From positions 1 to 64,000 of the forward strand of contig NZ_JAJAWH010000009.1 of assembly GCF_020531965.1 (NCBI RefSeq): 64,000 bases of DNA. Reading direction: 5' to 3'. The notes under the pieces were generated by a model, which worked only from the letters and a program-made list of their open reading frames with translations, was not told where the DNA came from and did no database searches. Position 1 is the first letter of the stretch. Each line of letters begins with the position of its first letter. A program made the position numbers and the translations under genes. This DNA comes from Pseudorhizobium xiangyangii (GTDB lineage Bacteria > Pseudomonadota > Alphaproteobacteria > Rhizobiales > Rhizobiaceae). Shown here piece after piece: positions 51,691-60,689 of this stretch.

Positions 51691-52106
51691 ACACCGTCAT
51701 CCTGCGCACCGTCGCGCCTCCGATCACCGCCCTGATGCTGGTCTTCTCCGTCTTTGTCCTGCTGCGCGGCCATAACGAGCCCGGCGGCGGCTTCATCGGT
51801 GGGCTGATCGCCGCCTCGGCGCTTGCGATCTATGGTATCGCCCACGGCGTTGCCGCCGTCCGCCTTGCGATCCGCTTCCATCCGATGGCGATCGCCGGTT
51901 TCGGCTTGCTGCTTGCGACACTCTCCGGCTTCGTCTCGATCTTTGCCGGCGTGCCCTTCATGACGGGCCTGTGGATCTATCCGAGCCTGTTCGGCGTGGA
52001 AGTCCCGCTTGCGACGGTGATCTCCTTCGATATCGGCGTCTATTTCGTCGTCGTCGGCGCCATTGCCGGCATCGCGCTCACGCTCGAGGGAAGGGAGGAG
52101 GACTGA
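51687..52106 (+). CDS. mrpB: Mrp antiporter subunit B
   Basis: A 139-aa MnhB-domain subunit with four helices: [45 protein letters not shown] is the hallmark block. It overlaps mrpA by 4 bp (ATGA) and shares a base with mrpC, indicating translational coupling. Confidence 0.95.
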   Translation: MNTVILRTVAPPITALMLVFSVFVLLRGHNEPGGGFIGGLIAASALAIYGIAHGVAAVRLAIRFHPMAIAGFGLLLATLSGFVSIFAGVPFMTGLWIYPSLFGVEVPLATVISFDIGVYFVVVGAIAGIALTLEGREED

Positions 52107-52483
52107 TGGAGACCGTATTTTCCGTTCTGATCGGCTTCTTCTTCGCCGCCGCCGTCTACCTGATGCTGTCCAAGCACAGCGTGCGCATCCTGCTCGGCAT
52201 CGCAATCTTCGGCAATGGCGTGAACCTTCTGCTCTTCACGGCCGGCCGCCTGACCCGCGAAGTGCCACCGATCATTCCCGCCGGCATGGACACGCTTCCC
52301 GCCACGGCGGCGAACCCGCTGCCGCAGGCGCTGATCCTGACGGCTATCGTTATCTCGTTTTCCTTCTTCGCCTTCCTCCTGGTGCTCACCTATCGCGGCT
52401 ACCAGGAACTCGGCACCGACAATACCGATGAAATGCGGTTTGCCGAGCCGAAGGACGAGCCGCTTCCGCCGCTCGGTTACTGA
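52106..52483 (+). CDS. mrpC: Mrp antiporter subunit C
   Basis: A 125-aa NuoK-like subunit with three helices; LLGIAIFGNGVNLLLFTAGRLT and DPLPQALILTAIVI-like NPLPQALILTAIVISFSFFAF are the conserved helices. The ATG overlaps the mrpB stop (TGATG). Acidic tail. Confidence 0.95.
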   Translation: METVFSVLIGFFFAAAVYLMLSKHSVRILLGIAIFGNGVNLLLFTAGRLTREVPPIIPAGMDTLPATAANPLPQALILTAIVISFSFFAFLLVLTYRGYQELGTDNTDEMRFAEPKDEPLPPLGY

Positions 52484-52500
52484 CAGGACAGGCTGACCAG

Positions 52501-54063
52501 ATGGCTGCACCCACGACTGCCCCGATTGATCTCTCCGCCGCTTATCTCATGGCGCCCACGGCGCTTGCCGACTGGCTGGTGATCGCGCCCATCGGGCTGA
52601 TGATCCTCCTTGGCGCCGTGCTGATGATGGTGCGCCACCGGCTGCACCTGCATGGCTGGATCGCCATTCCCGGCCTTGCCGCGCTCGTCTTGCTGGACGG
52701 CATGCTTCTGTGGCGGGTGGTTCATCACGGCCCCTTCACAATGACGGCCGGGCGCTGGCTGCCGCCGTTCGGCATCTCGTTCACGGCAGATCTTTTCGGC
52801 GCGCTGATGGCCTTCGTCGCGGCGGTCGTGGCGCTGGCTGCCGGCATATACGCGCTGCGCGATATCGATGCCTCCGGCCGCCGCTACGGCTTCTTCCCGT
52901 TCCTGATGCTGCTGATGGCCGGCGTGACGGGCGCGTTCCTGACGGGCGACATCTTCAACCTCTATGTCTGGTTCGAGGTGCTGCTGATCTCGTCCTTCGG
53001 TCTGCTGATCCTGGGCTCGGAGCGGGAACAGGTCGACGGGGCGCTGAAATACGCAATCCTCAACCTGCTCGGCACGACGCTCTTCCTGATCGCCGTCGGC
53101 TATCTCTATGCCATCTTCGGCACGCTCAACATGGCCGACATCGCCCGTCAGGCCGGTGATTATCACGGCACTGCGCCGCTGATGACGCTGACGGCATTGT
53201 TCGTGCTGGCGTTTGCCATGAAGGCTGCGGCATTCCCGGTGAACTTCTGGTTGCCGGCGTCCTATCACACGCCGCGCATCGTGGTTTCGGCGCTGTTCGG
53301 CGGCCTCCTCACCAAGGTCGGCGTCTATGCGCTGATGCGCGTCATGGTCATGCTGTTCCCGCTCCAGCGTGAGGATCTCAGCCTCGTCATCGCCGTGTCG
53401 GCGGCCCTCAGCATGGTGCTCGGTGCACTCGGGGCACTGGCCCAGAGTGACCTTCGGCGCATGGCGGGGTTCGCGGTGATCGCCGGCATCGGCAATGTCA
53501 TGGCAGGCGTCGCCATCGGTGGTCCGACCGGCGTCAGCGGCGCCATCCTCTATGCGCTGCATTCGATCGTGACGATGACCGCGCTCTACCTGCTGATCGG
53601 CGAGGCGGCGCGCGTCGGCGGCTCCTGGTCGCTGCAGACGCTCGGCGGCATCTACAGGAAGGCCCCATGGGTCGCGGCCAGCGCCTTCGTCATCTTCTTC
53701 GCAACGGCCGGCCTGCCGCCGTTCTCCGGTCTGTGGCCGAAGATCGTGCTGCTGAAGGCGGCTCTCGATATCGGTGCCTGGTGGCTGTCCGCCTCGATCC
53801 TCTTTTCGGCCTTCATCCTGACGCTGGCGTTGGGCCGCGTCTTTCTCCTCGCCTTCTGGCGCCCGCAGCCGGCAGGTGCCGCTGTCACGGTGACAACCGG
53901 AACGGTCGAGCGCTCGGCGCCGCTTGTGGGGCTTGTCGCGATCATCGTGTTCTTCGGGCTCTTTCCGGAACTTCCTGTCCGCCTGTCCCAGGAAGCCGCA
54001 ATAGGCCTTGCCGATCCGACCGCCTACATCCAGTCGGTCTTCCCGACGGGAGGTGCTGAATGA
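52501..54063 (+). CDS. mrpD: Mrp antiporter subunit D
   Basis: A 520-aa NuoM/N-like subunit with about 14 helices: NLYVWFEVLLISSFGLLILG, MKAAAFPVNFWLPASYHTPRIVVSALFGGLLTKVGVYALMR and ALHSIVTMTALYLLIGE carry the conserved Glu, Lys and His of the proton path. It overlaps mrpE by 4 bp. Confidence 0.95.
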   Translation: MAAPTTAPIDLSAAYLMAPTALADWLVIAPIGLMILLGAVLMMVRHRLHLHGWIAIPGLAALVLLDGMLLWRVVHHGPFTMTAGRWLPPFGISFTADLFGALMAFVAAVVALAAGIYALRDIDASGRRYGFFPFLMLLMAGVTGAFLTGDIFNLYVWFEVLLISSFGLLILGSEREQVDGALKYAILNLLGTTLFLIAVGYLYAIFGTLNMADIARQAGDYHGTAPLMTLTALFVLAFAMKAAAFPVNFWLPASYHTPRIVVSALFGGLLTKVGVYALMRVMVMLFPLQREDLSLVIAVSAALSMVLGALGALAQSDLRRMAGFAVIAGIGNVMAGVAIGGPTGVSGAILYALHSIVTMTALYLLIGEAARVGGSWSLQTLGGIYRKAPWVAASAFVIFFATAGLPPFSGLWPKIVLLKAALDIGAWWLSASILFSAFILTLALGRVFLLAFWRPQPAGAAVTVTTGTVERSAPLVGLVAIIVFFGLFPELPVRLSQEAAIGLADPTAYIQSVFPTGGAE

Positions 54064-54533
54064 CCACCTATATCCTCAACGTCATCCTCGCTGTCGTCTG
54101 GGTGGCGATTACCGGCAGCGCGACGCTTCTCAACTTCGTGTTCGGCTTCTTCCTGTCGGCGGCGGCTCTCTGGGTCGTCCGTGGCGAGATGGCAACGCCC
54201 GGGTATTGGGGCCGGCTTCGTCGTGTCCTGTCGCTGCTTGCCCTGTTCTTCAAGGAACTGTCGCTCTCCGCCTACCGCGTGGCGGTCATGGTCTTCAGCC
54301 CGCGCCTCGACCTCAAGCCCGGCATCTTCGCCTATCCGCTGACCGTGGATCGCGATTTCGAGATCACCCTGCTTGCCAACCTCATCACGCTGACGCCCGG
54401 CACGCTTTCCGTCGATGTCTCGCCCGATCGAAAGACGCTCTACGTCCACACACTCGACTGCTCCGATGCTGACGCGACCCGCCGCGACATTGCCGACGGC
54501 TTCGAGCGCAAGATCCTGGAGGCGTTCCGCTGA
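54060..54533 (+). CDS. mrpE: Mrp antiporter subunit E
   Basis: A 157-aa MnhE subunit: two or three N-terminal helices and a cytoplasmic domain with [30 protein letters not shown]. The ATGA start overlaps the mrpD stop, and its TGATG end overlaps mrpF. Confidence 0.95.
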   Translation: MTTYILNVILAVVWVAITGSATLLNFVFGFFLSAAALWVVRGEMATPGYWGRLRRVLSLLALFFKELSLSAYRVAVMVFSPRLDLKPGIFAYPLTVDRDFEITLLANLITLTPGTLSVDVSPDRKTLYVHTLDCSDADATRRDIADGFERKILEAFR

Positions 54534-55009
54534 TGACATCCGCTGCCATCACCCAGTTCGCCGTCAATGTCGGCCTTTTCGTCCTCGGCGTGTCCTTCCT
54601 GCTGACGGTCTGGCGCGTGATCAAGGGACCGACCCTGCCGGATCGCGTCATCGCCCTCGACATGCTGGTCGGCATCGTCATGGGCTTCATCGCGCTCATC
54701 GCCATCCGCACCGGTTTCACGCTCTACATCGACATCGCGATCTCGCTCGGCCTTGTCGGCTTTCTGGCAACCGTCGCCTTTGCCCGCTTCATCCTGTCGC
54801 GAAAGGCGCGGGCCGGGGAAGACGGGACGCGACCACCGGCCGTTCCTGTAGTGCCTGCCGGAACAGCCGCCCCGCCCGCCATGCCAAAGGCCACAAAGCC
54901 AAAGCCGGCCAAATCCAGTGACGGCAAGCAGAAGGCGGCGTCAGCAAGGCAGCCGGAGGACAAGCCGAAAACGAAGCGCAAGCCGGCCACCGGGAAGGGA
55001 GAGACGTGA
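54533..55009 (+). CDS. mrpF: Mrp antiporter subunit F with unusual C-terminal extension
   Basis: A 158-aa MrpF. The first about 90 residues form the normal three-helix subunit ([34 protein letters not shown]). They are followed by some 65 residues rich in Pro, Ala, Lys and Arg, which most MrpF proteins (about 90 aa) lack. The basic tail should be cytoplasmic and disordered. Its stop overlaps mrpG by one base, so the tail is truly read through to the next gene. Confidence 0.9.
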   Translation: MTSAAITQFAVNVGLFVLGVSFLLTVWRVIKGPTLPDRVIALDMLVGIVMGFIALIAIRTGFTLYIDIAISLGLVGFLATVAFARFILSRKARAGEDGTRPPAVPVVPAGTAAPPAMPKATKPKPAKSSDGKQKAASARQPEDKPKTKRKPATGKGET

Positions 55010-55350
55010 TGGATCTTGTTCTTGCTCTGGCAACAGCACTTCTCATTCTCGTCGGAACGGTCTTCACCTTCGCGGCGGCAATCGGCATCAACCGTTTCCC
55101 CGACCTCTATACCCGCATGCACGCCGCCTCCAAGGCGGGCACGGTGGGCTCGGCCCTGATGCTGGTGGCGGTCGGAGTGCACGCCGCCGATCTGGCCATT
55201 CTGGCGCGCTCATTTGCCGGTTTCTTCTTCTTCGTCTTGACCGCGCCGGTCTCCGCCCATCTTTTGGCCAAAGCCGCGCATGATTCGGGCTATCCGCTGT
55301 CGGACATTTCCGTCCTGGACGAGAAGAAGACAGATGAGCCGAGAATATAG
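55009..55350 (+). CDS. mrpG: Mrp antiporter subunit G
   Basis: A 113-aa MnhG subunit with three helices: [34 protein letters not shown] is the signature. ATG at 55009 overlaps the mrpF stop; GGGAAGGGAGAG precedes it. Last gene of the operon. Confidence 0.95.
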   Translation: MDLVLALATALLILVGTVFTFAAAIGINRFPDLYTRMHAASKAGTVGSALMLVAVGVHAADLAILARSFAGFFFFVLTAPVSAHLLAKAAHDSGYPLSDISVLDEKKTDEPRI

Positions 55351-55753
55351 TTACTAATCGGTTGAATAACTCAACTATTGCGCGCCTCTTGAGAGAAACT
55401 CCCTATTACGTGAGGTATCCAGAGGCCGAGTTGAAAATTTTATGTCTTGGCTTACATTTCATGGTTGGAAACTTCACTTTATTGGTGCTAACCGGAGTGT
55501 AGTCGAGTGCAATGGCAGTCAAGAAGAGCCGCACCCCTTCATCCCGAATATCTATCTGGTGCTTGTGCGACCGTAGATGCTCGCTTTGTAGTGCGGTGCG
55601 CTGTTCTCAGTGCCGACAGTGACTATGGCTTGTCTCCGGCTCCTGACCTTTTGGCGGCCTGTGGCCGGCAAGCTGTGCCTCGAACTGGAATACAACTTTC
55701 TAGCTGATGCGCCCCGGCATTTGGCTGAACGATAAAAAGACAGGAGACGCAAA
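55351..55753. other. 403-bp AT-richer leader region before mucR
   Basis: No convincing gene; a 66-codon frame at 55507 has no ribosome site. The region is clearly richer in A+T than its surroundings, as expected for a MucR-bound control region. Just after mrpG lies a nested inverted repeat: ATAGTT...AACTAT (55347-55378) around GTTGA-ATAAC-TCAAC (55361-55375). MucR/Ros proteins repress their own genes, so this is a likely autoregulatory region. Confidence 0.5.
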
Positions 55754-56182
55754 ATGACAGAAGTGGCATTGGTCAAGGGACAGGATCTGCTGGTCGAACT
55801 GACCGCGGATATTGTAGCGGCCTACGTAAGCAATCACGTGGTTCCTGTCGGAGATATCGCCTCCCTGATTTCCGACGTCCATACGGCGCTCAGCATCACT
55901 TCCGCACCCGCACCCGCGGTAACGGTAACGGAGAAGCCGAAGCCGCCTGTTCCGATCAAGAAGTCGATCGAGGACGAGTACCTGATTTGCCTGGAAGATG
56001 GCCAGAGATTCAAGTCGCTGAAGCGCCACCTGATGACCCACTACAACATGACTCCGGAAGAATACCGCGAGAAGTGGGGCCTGCCGGCCGATTACCCGAT
56101 GGTCGCTCCGGCCTATGCCGAAGCCCGTTCGCGTCTCGCTAAGCAGATGGGTCTCGGCCAGCGCCGCAAGCGCGCCAAGTAA
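55754..56182 (+). CDS. mucR: MucR/Ros-family zinc-finger regulator
   Basis: A 142-aa regulator of the Ros/MucR family. The C2H2-like finger starts at [19 protein letters not shown] (about residues 77-95) and continues [32 protein letters not shown]. The N-terminal half is the oligomerisation part. MucR represses exopolysaccharide, motility and virulence genes by binding AT-rich DNA. AGGAGACGC lies before the ATG. A terminator follows. Confidence 0.93.
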   Translation: MTEVALVKGQDLLVELTADIVAAYVSNHVVPVGDIASLISDVHTALSITSAPAPAVTVTEKPKPPVPIKKSIEDEYLICLEDGQRFKSLKRHLMTHYNMTPEEYREKWGLPADYPMVAPAYAEARSRLAKQMGLGQRRKRAK

Positions 56183-56210
56183 CGTCTCCTTCCTGTTGAT
56201 AGCCCTCTCG

Positions 56211-56249
56211 AGGGGCCGCGAAGCCTATGCTTCCGGCCCCTTCTTTTTT
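56211..56249 (+). terminator. Terminator after mucR
   Basis: Stem AGGGGCCG...AAGC / GCTT...CGGCCCCT with a small bulge, then TTCTTTTTT. Confidence 0.8.
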
Positions 56250-56407
56250 GCGCGATGAGGACTGCAGGAGGAATAAAATCACACATCTTTGCGTGAAGAG
56301 TTTAAATTCCGCTTGAATATCAATCGGAATTGCGGGCCGTCGTATTTTCTTTGTCCTCGTTTCTGCTCTGTGGTGTATGAATAAAGTCCTATTTAAAGGA
56401 GTTTGTC

Positions 56408-56860
56408 ATGACACCCGATGAAAGTTTCCCGCCGCTTTTGGCCGCTCAGCCCTCGACGCCGAGGGAGACGCCTGCGGGCCTGTCTGTCGACTGGGGCCTG
56501 TCGGGCCCCCTGTCGTGTCCGGGGTCTCGCCCCGTTCCCCTCAAGAGCGTCTGCCGTATCGTCCGCCAGATCGTGGGCGAGCTTGTGCTTCTGTTCGGTG
56601 ATCGGGTCCTTGTGCGGCGCGACCGCAGGCGGCTCGCCTGCCACGTCCGCCAGATCTCCATGTATGTCTGCCATGTGGCGCTGCGGATCTCGCAGAGCGA
56701 CATCGGCGATGCCTTTGGCCGCGACCGCACGACGGTCGGTCATGCCTGCCATGTGGTGGAGGACCGTCGCGACGATCCCGTCTTCGACGATTTCGTCTCC
56801 GCCATGGAAAGGGTCGTTACCGCCGTCTTCGGAACGCCGGAGTTTGCAAGCGATGATTGA
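56408..56860 (+). CDS. DnaA domain-IV-like helix-turn-helix protein
   Basis: A 150-aa protein. Residues about 75-135 resemble the DNA-binding domain IV of DnaA: VRQISMYVCHVALRISQSDIGDAFGRDRTTVGHA. The DnaA signature GGRDHTTV becomes FGRDRTTV here, with His replaced by Arg. There is no AAA+ ATPase domain; the N-terminal 45 residues are Pro-rich. It overlaps the next gene (DUF6456) by 8 bp, suggesting a functional pair. AAGGAG precedes the ATG. The DNA target is unknown. Confidence 0.75.
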   Translation: MTPDESFPPLLAAQPSTPRETPAGLSVDWGLSGPLSCPGSRPVPLKSVCRIVRQIVGELVLLFGDRVLVRRDRRRLACHVRQISMYVCHVALRISQSDIGDAFGRDRTTVGHACHVVEDRRDDPVFDDFVSAMERVVTAVFGTPEFASDD

Positions 56861-57659
56861 CCTGCAATGGACGCGTGGCGAGAAGCGCCACCTTGTGCGG
56901 CTCCTTCGTCGGCTGGTGAAAGGTCCGCTGACGGTGTCTTCGGCGGGACATCCCGACCTTGTGAGGATCGCGGGGGATGAGCAATCCTATCACGAGGAAC
57001 TGGTGCGACGCGCCGTCAGCCAGGGTCTTGTCCGGCAGGCGGACGGCATTTTGTCCGCTACGCCGCAGACGGCGGGTTTTCTGCGGCGATCCATGCTTCC
57101 CGACGATGCGTTTGCCGGACAGCACCGGATCGACGTGGCCGAAACGGTCGAGATTGCCGGCCACCGCCAGCCGGCGAGGCGCAATCTCGCCGAATCGCCC
57201 CTGTCGCTGCTGGGACGCCTTAAGGATCGCGCGGGCCAGCCTTTCCTGCCGGAGAGCGCTTTGGATGCCGGCGAGCGCCTGTTGTCGGATTTCACGCGTG
57301 CCCAGCTTCAGCCGCGCATCACCGCAAGCTGGGAGCCACGTCTGGCAAGCCGGGCGAAAGGTCATGCCGGGGGGCAGGCGGAGATCGCCGACACGGCCAT
57401 TGCCGCGCGGGAGCGGTTCGGGCGGGCGGTCGATGCCATGGGCCCCGAACTCTCAGGCGTCGCGGTCGATGTCTGTTGTTTTTCGAAAGGCCTGGAAACG
57501 GTGGAACGGGAGCGGCAATGGCCGGCAAGGTCCGCAAAGCTAATGCTGCGCACGGCGCTTCTGGCGCTCGCCCGGCACTATGCGCCGCCGTCGCGGGGAG
57601 GAGGGCGCGCGCGCCATCATTGGGGGGCTGCGGACTATCGCCCGCCGATTTCGTGCTGA
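56853..57659 (+). CDS. DUF6456 family protein
   Basis: A 268-aa protein. The N-terminal part looks like a winged-helix segment (RRLVKGPLTVSSAGHPDLVRIAG). The C-terminal DUF6456 domain includes RERFGRAVDAMGPELSGVAVDVCCFSKGLETVERERQWPARSAKLMLRTALLALARHY. Function unknown; such proteins recur next to DnaA-like helix-turn-helix genes in rhizobia. The start is ATG 56853 inside the preceding gene. Confidence 0.75.
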   Translation: MIDLQWTRGEKRHLVRLLRRLVKGPLTVSSAGHPDLVRIAGDEQSYHEELVRRAVSQGLVRQADGILSATPQTAGFLRRSMLPDDAFAGQHRIDVAETVEIAGHRQPARRNLAESPLSLLGRLKDRAGQPFLPESALDAGERLLSDFTRAQLQPRITASWEPRLASRAKGHAGGQAEIADTAIAARERFGRAVDAMGPELSGVAVDVCCFSKGLETVERERQWPARSAKLMLRTALLALARHYAPPSRGGGRARHHWGAADYRPPISC

Positions 57660-57663
57660 TGCG

Positions 57664-58086
57664 TCAGGCGGCGGCCTTCAGGTGCGCTTCCTGGCGGATG
57701 CGCTTCACCATCGAGCGCAGGCCGTTGGCCCGCTGCGAGGAGAGGTGCTCGACGAGACCGATGCTGTCGAAGATCTGGATCGCATCGGTTCCTGCGATCT
57801 CCGAAGCATGCCTGCCGGAATAGACGGCGAGCACGATGGCCACCAGTCCCCGCACGATATGGGCGTCGGAATCACCCTCGAACGTCAGGACCGGGTCGGC
57901 ACCGCCATCTTCCTCGTGGCTGACGAGCCAGACCTGGCTTGCGCAGCCCAGAACCTTGTTCTCCGGTGTCCGCTTGTCTTCGGCCAGCTCCGGCAGCGCC
58001 TTGCCCAGCTCGATGACGTAGCGGTAGCGATCCTCCCAATCGTCCAGGAAGGCGAAATCGTCGATGATTTGCTCCAGCGTCGCCAT
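57664..58086 (-). CDS. sufE: SufE-family sulfur-transfer protein
   Basis: A 140-aa SufE homolog: DDFAFLDDWEDRYRYVIELGKALPEL, then the sulfur-accepting Cys in NKVLGCASQVWLV (near residue 51), and GLRSMVKRIRQEA end. SufE takes persulfide from cysteine desulfurase SufS for Fe-S assembly. No suf genes are adjacent. Its stop is 4 bp from the convergent DUF6456 stop. The start at 58086 fits the family length. Confidence 0.93.
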   Translation of the reverse strand: MATLEQIIDDFAFLDDWEDRYRYVIELGKALPELAEDKRTPENKVLGCASQVWLVSHEEDGGADPVLTFEGDSDAHIVRGLVAIVLAVYSGRHASEIAGTDAIQIFDSIGLVEHLSSQRANGLRSMVKRIRQEAHLKAAA

Positions 58087-58143
58087 GGCTGCTCCAGTAT
58101 TCTTTCGAACTGAATATAGGAAGGAATGTGCCCGGCGTGAATA

Positions 58144-58176
58144 GAAAAAGGGCCGTGAGGGATGAAACCTCACGGC
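58144..58176 (-). terminator. Terminator after the DUF5330 gene
   Basis: On the minus strand stem GCCGTGAGG / CCTCACGGC with a 7-nt loop, then CCTTTTTCT. It separates the DUF5330 gene from sufE. Confidence 0.7.
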
Positions 58177-58254
58177 TCAGCAAAGGCTGAAGTCAGGGCA
58201 GGCAGTGCTGCGGCGGCAAAGCCGGACGCAGGGTCATGAAACAGCTTGGGGTAT

Positions 58255-58683
58255 TCAGTTCAGGGTGGGGCGCTTCTGCGGAAGCGGGATGCCACCCGTC
58301 GAAATTGTGCCGGTGGCCAGGCTGTCGGACACGAGAGCGCCGACCGCTACCGGCTTTTCCGGCATCGGCTGCGGGTCGGAAACCTCTGCGATGGCGGGAA
58401 CCTCGTCGGTAAATTGCTTGTCCAGGAGTTCGAAGGCGACGCGAGCGCCTTCCTTGGCGCGATGGCCGAGCGCAGAGAAGGTTTCAGCGCCCTTCGCGCA
58501 GACGTCCGGCTTCTCGATGCACATGTCGCTCAGATACTGGTAGGCCTGCGTGGCGGCGCTCACCGCGTCCTGCATCTCAACGCCTGATGAGCCTTCCTTT
58601 GTCGCAACCGGCTGGCTGCTGAAATAGGAAAGCACCACGAGTACGAGTGCGAACCAGACGCTGCCTTTGATCAGAAACCACAT
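58255..58683 (-). CDS. DUF5330 family protein with N-terminal anchor
   Basis: A 142-aa protein with one N-terminal membrane segment (MWFLIKGSVWFALVLVVLSYF) and a periplasmic part containing DAVSAATQAYQYLSDMCIEKPDVCAKG with two cysteines, ending in a Pro-rich tail. Family common in Rhizobiales; function unknown. M at 58683 follows AGGAAA; 58698 is an alternative. Confidence 0.8.
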   Translation of the reverse strand: MWFLIKGSVWFALVLVVLSYFSSQPVATKEGSSGVEMQDAVSAATQAYQYLSDMCIEKPDVCAKGAETFSALGHRAKEGARVAFELLDKQFTDEVPAIAEVSDPQPMPEKPVAVGALVSDSLATGTISTGGIPLPQKRPTLN

Positions 58684-59147
58684 TTTCCTGTCCACCATCT
58701 CGTGATTGCCGGGCCGTGATGCCTGGCCGGCCGCCGGGTCTGTCCCGGTCTTGGTGTCACCCTAATGCGAGGAAGCGAATCGCTCTTTGAAAAGTTCAGG
58801 CGCTTTTTCGGCAAATTTATCTAAAATTGTATCCATCCCGTTTCTGGACGCGTCTGGCAGGCATTCTTCTCAAATCTTAGTATCTGCTGTTAAGCATAAT
58901 TGGGGCGGCTGGCCGAGAACCGCCACCCTTTCAGGCCGGCACCTTGCCACAATAGTTAACGAGATCAGGAAAATTGAAATAAATCCGCTGCTTACGCCTC
59001 ATTAACCACGACGGGAAAAGCCTGGCCCAAAGCGTTTCAAAACGGGAAACGTGCCTCTTTGAGACGTGTGCGAGGCCCCGGTTTTATCCTTTCCTTAAAC
59101 CGCCGAGGCCTAAAGTCGGGGGGTAATTGTTGGCGTAAGGGTATTGA
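58684..59147. other. 464-bp intergenic region between divergent genes
   Basis: No convincing gene is seen. The right half is AT-richer (around 58770-58990) and should hold the promoters of the DUF5330 gene and the histidine kinase. No full CtrA box (TTAA-N7-TTAA), EcfG promoter or long dyad is found, although single TTAA half sites occur near 58890, 58955, 59000 and 59095. Confidence 0.5.
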
Positions 59148-60689
59148 GTGCGCGTAGTGAGAAACATTGCCGGACAGGCGGTCGCTGAGATCGATCGGGC
59201 CGCCGCCCGCTGGCTGCGGAGCCTCCGGCAACCGGAAGAGATCCGTGTCCGCGATGTCGCCCTGCTCCGCAGCATGGTGCTCGTCGCGTCCGTCGCCTCG
59301 GTGGCTCTTCCGATCGCGCTAAGCTTCCTGCTGCCGATTTCCATAGCGCTTCCCGTCGGCGCGACAGCCGTCGTGTCGCTGTTCCTGTGCGTGGTTGCGG
59401 CAACCTTCGCTTTCACGCGCCGGCCGGCCCCGACTGCTGCTCCGGCTTCCAGCGAAGACCTGATCTTCGACGTCTGCCCGGGTCTCTCGCTCATGCTCGA
59501 CAGCAGGGGCGTCGTGACGAAATGCGGCGGCCGTGACCGGAGCGCCTTTCCGCCATCCCTTCAGGATGCCTCCGGCCAGCGTCTGGCCGAACTCGTCCAT
59601 GTTTCAGATCGCATCACGCTCGTGCATGCGCTGGATACGTTGCGGCAGGGTGCCGACAGCGCGTCCGCGACCGTTCGCCTGCAGGGCGTCTACTGTGCGT
59701 CGCAAGGCCGGCAGTTCCTGCATGTCCGGCTGGAGATGTCGGCGCTGCGCCGGGAGGATGGCGAGCTTGCCTGCGTGTTCGCACAGCTCCGCGATATTTC
59801 AACCGAGGAAGCGCTGCGCGACGAGGCGACGGCACGCATCTCGGAAGCTCACTCGGCGCATGAAGCGAAATCCCGCTTTCTGGCTGCGGTCAGCCATGAA
59901 CTGCGCACGCCGCTCAATGCCATCCTCGGATTTTCCGACGTGCTGGCCGGCGAGTACTTCGGCCGCCTCGAGACGGATCGGCAGAAGGAATATGTCGGCC
60001 TGATCCGCCAGTCCGGCGCGCATCTCCTGTCGCTCGTCAACACGATGCTCGACATGAGCAAGATCGAATCCGGCCGCTACCAGCTGATCGCCGAGCCTTT
60101 CGTGATCGGCGAGGCGGTGGAAGCCTGCCGCGCCATGCTGGACCTCCAGGCAAGGAACAAGGGCGTCACCCTGACGTCCCGCACCGCCAAGGGACTGGGC
60201 GAGGTAAATGCAGACCGTCGCGCCGTGAAGCAGATCCTCATCAATCTCGCCGGCAACGCGATCAAGTTCACGGAAAACGGCGGCGTCGTCACCATCGACG
60301 CGGCAAGCAACGGCGGCGACTTCGTGCTGACCATCAGCGATACCGGCATCGGCATCCCGGCCGACAAGCTCGCGCTGATCGGCCAGCCGTTCATGCAGGT
60401 GCAGGACGATTATGCCCGCCAGTACGAAGGCACCGGTCTTGGGCTTTCGCTGGTGAAGGGACTGGTTGCATTGCACGGCGGAAGCTTCCATATCGAAAGC
60501 AGCGCGGGCGAGGGAACGGTTGTGACCGTGACCCTGCCGGCGGACGGTGCGGGCATTGTGGACGTGGCCGAGGAGCCGAACGACCCGATGGTCGAATTTC
60601 CGCCGCGTTTGTTGAAGACCACACGGACGACCATGAAGGACGAACAGGACATCGGAAATGACGACGCCGCGAAAGCGAAAATCGCCTAA
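59148..60689 (+). CDS. Sensor histidine kinase, DivJ/PleC-like
   Basis: A 513-aa membrane kinase. Two close transmembrane helices (about 45-90) are followed by a PAS-like domain (about 105-225), then HisKA with the phospho-His in AVSHELRTPLNAILGFSDVLAGEYFG (about residue 250). The HATPase domain has N (NLAGNAIKFTENGG), G1 (ISDTGIGIPADKL) and G2 (YEGTGLGLSLVKGLVALHGG) boxes. The HisKA sequence is of the DivJ/PleC type that controls DivK in the cell cycle; assignment to DivJ is probable, not proven. GTG start with AAGGG upstream. It overlaps the next gene by 32 bp. Confidence 0.88.
   Translation: MRVVRNIAGQAVAEIDRAAARWLRSLRQPEEIRVRDVALLRSMVLVASVASVALPIALSFLLPISIALPVGATAVVSLFLCVVAATFAFTRRPAPTAAPASSEDLIFDVCPGLSLMLDSRGVVTKCGGRDRSAFPPSLQDASGQRLAELVHVSDRITLVHALDTLRQGADSASATVRLQGVYCASQGRQFLHVRLEMSALRREDGELACVFAQLRDISTEEALRDEATARISEAHSAHEAKSRFLAAVSHELRTPLNAILGFSDVLAGEYFGRLETDRQKEYVGLIRQSGAHLLSLVNTMLDMSKIESGRYQLIAEPFVIGEAVEACRAMLDLQARNKGVTLTSRTAKGLGEVNADRRAVKQILINLAGNAIKFTENGGVVTIDAASNGGDFVLTISDTGIGIPADKLALIGQPFMQVQDDYARQYEGTGLGLSLVKGLVALHGGSFHIESSAGEGTVVTVTLPADGAGIVDVAEEPNDPMVEFPPRLLKTTRTTMKDEQDIGNDDAAKAKIA

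Noticed and set aside
55507-55707. 66-codon frame before mucR
   Set aside because: No ribosome site, no recognisable feature, and unusual composition for the region.
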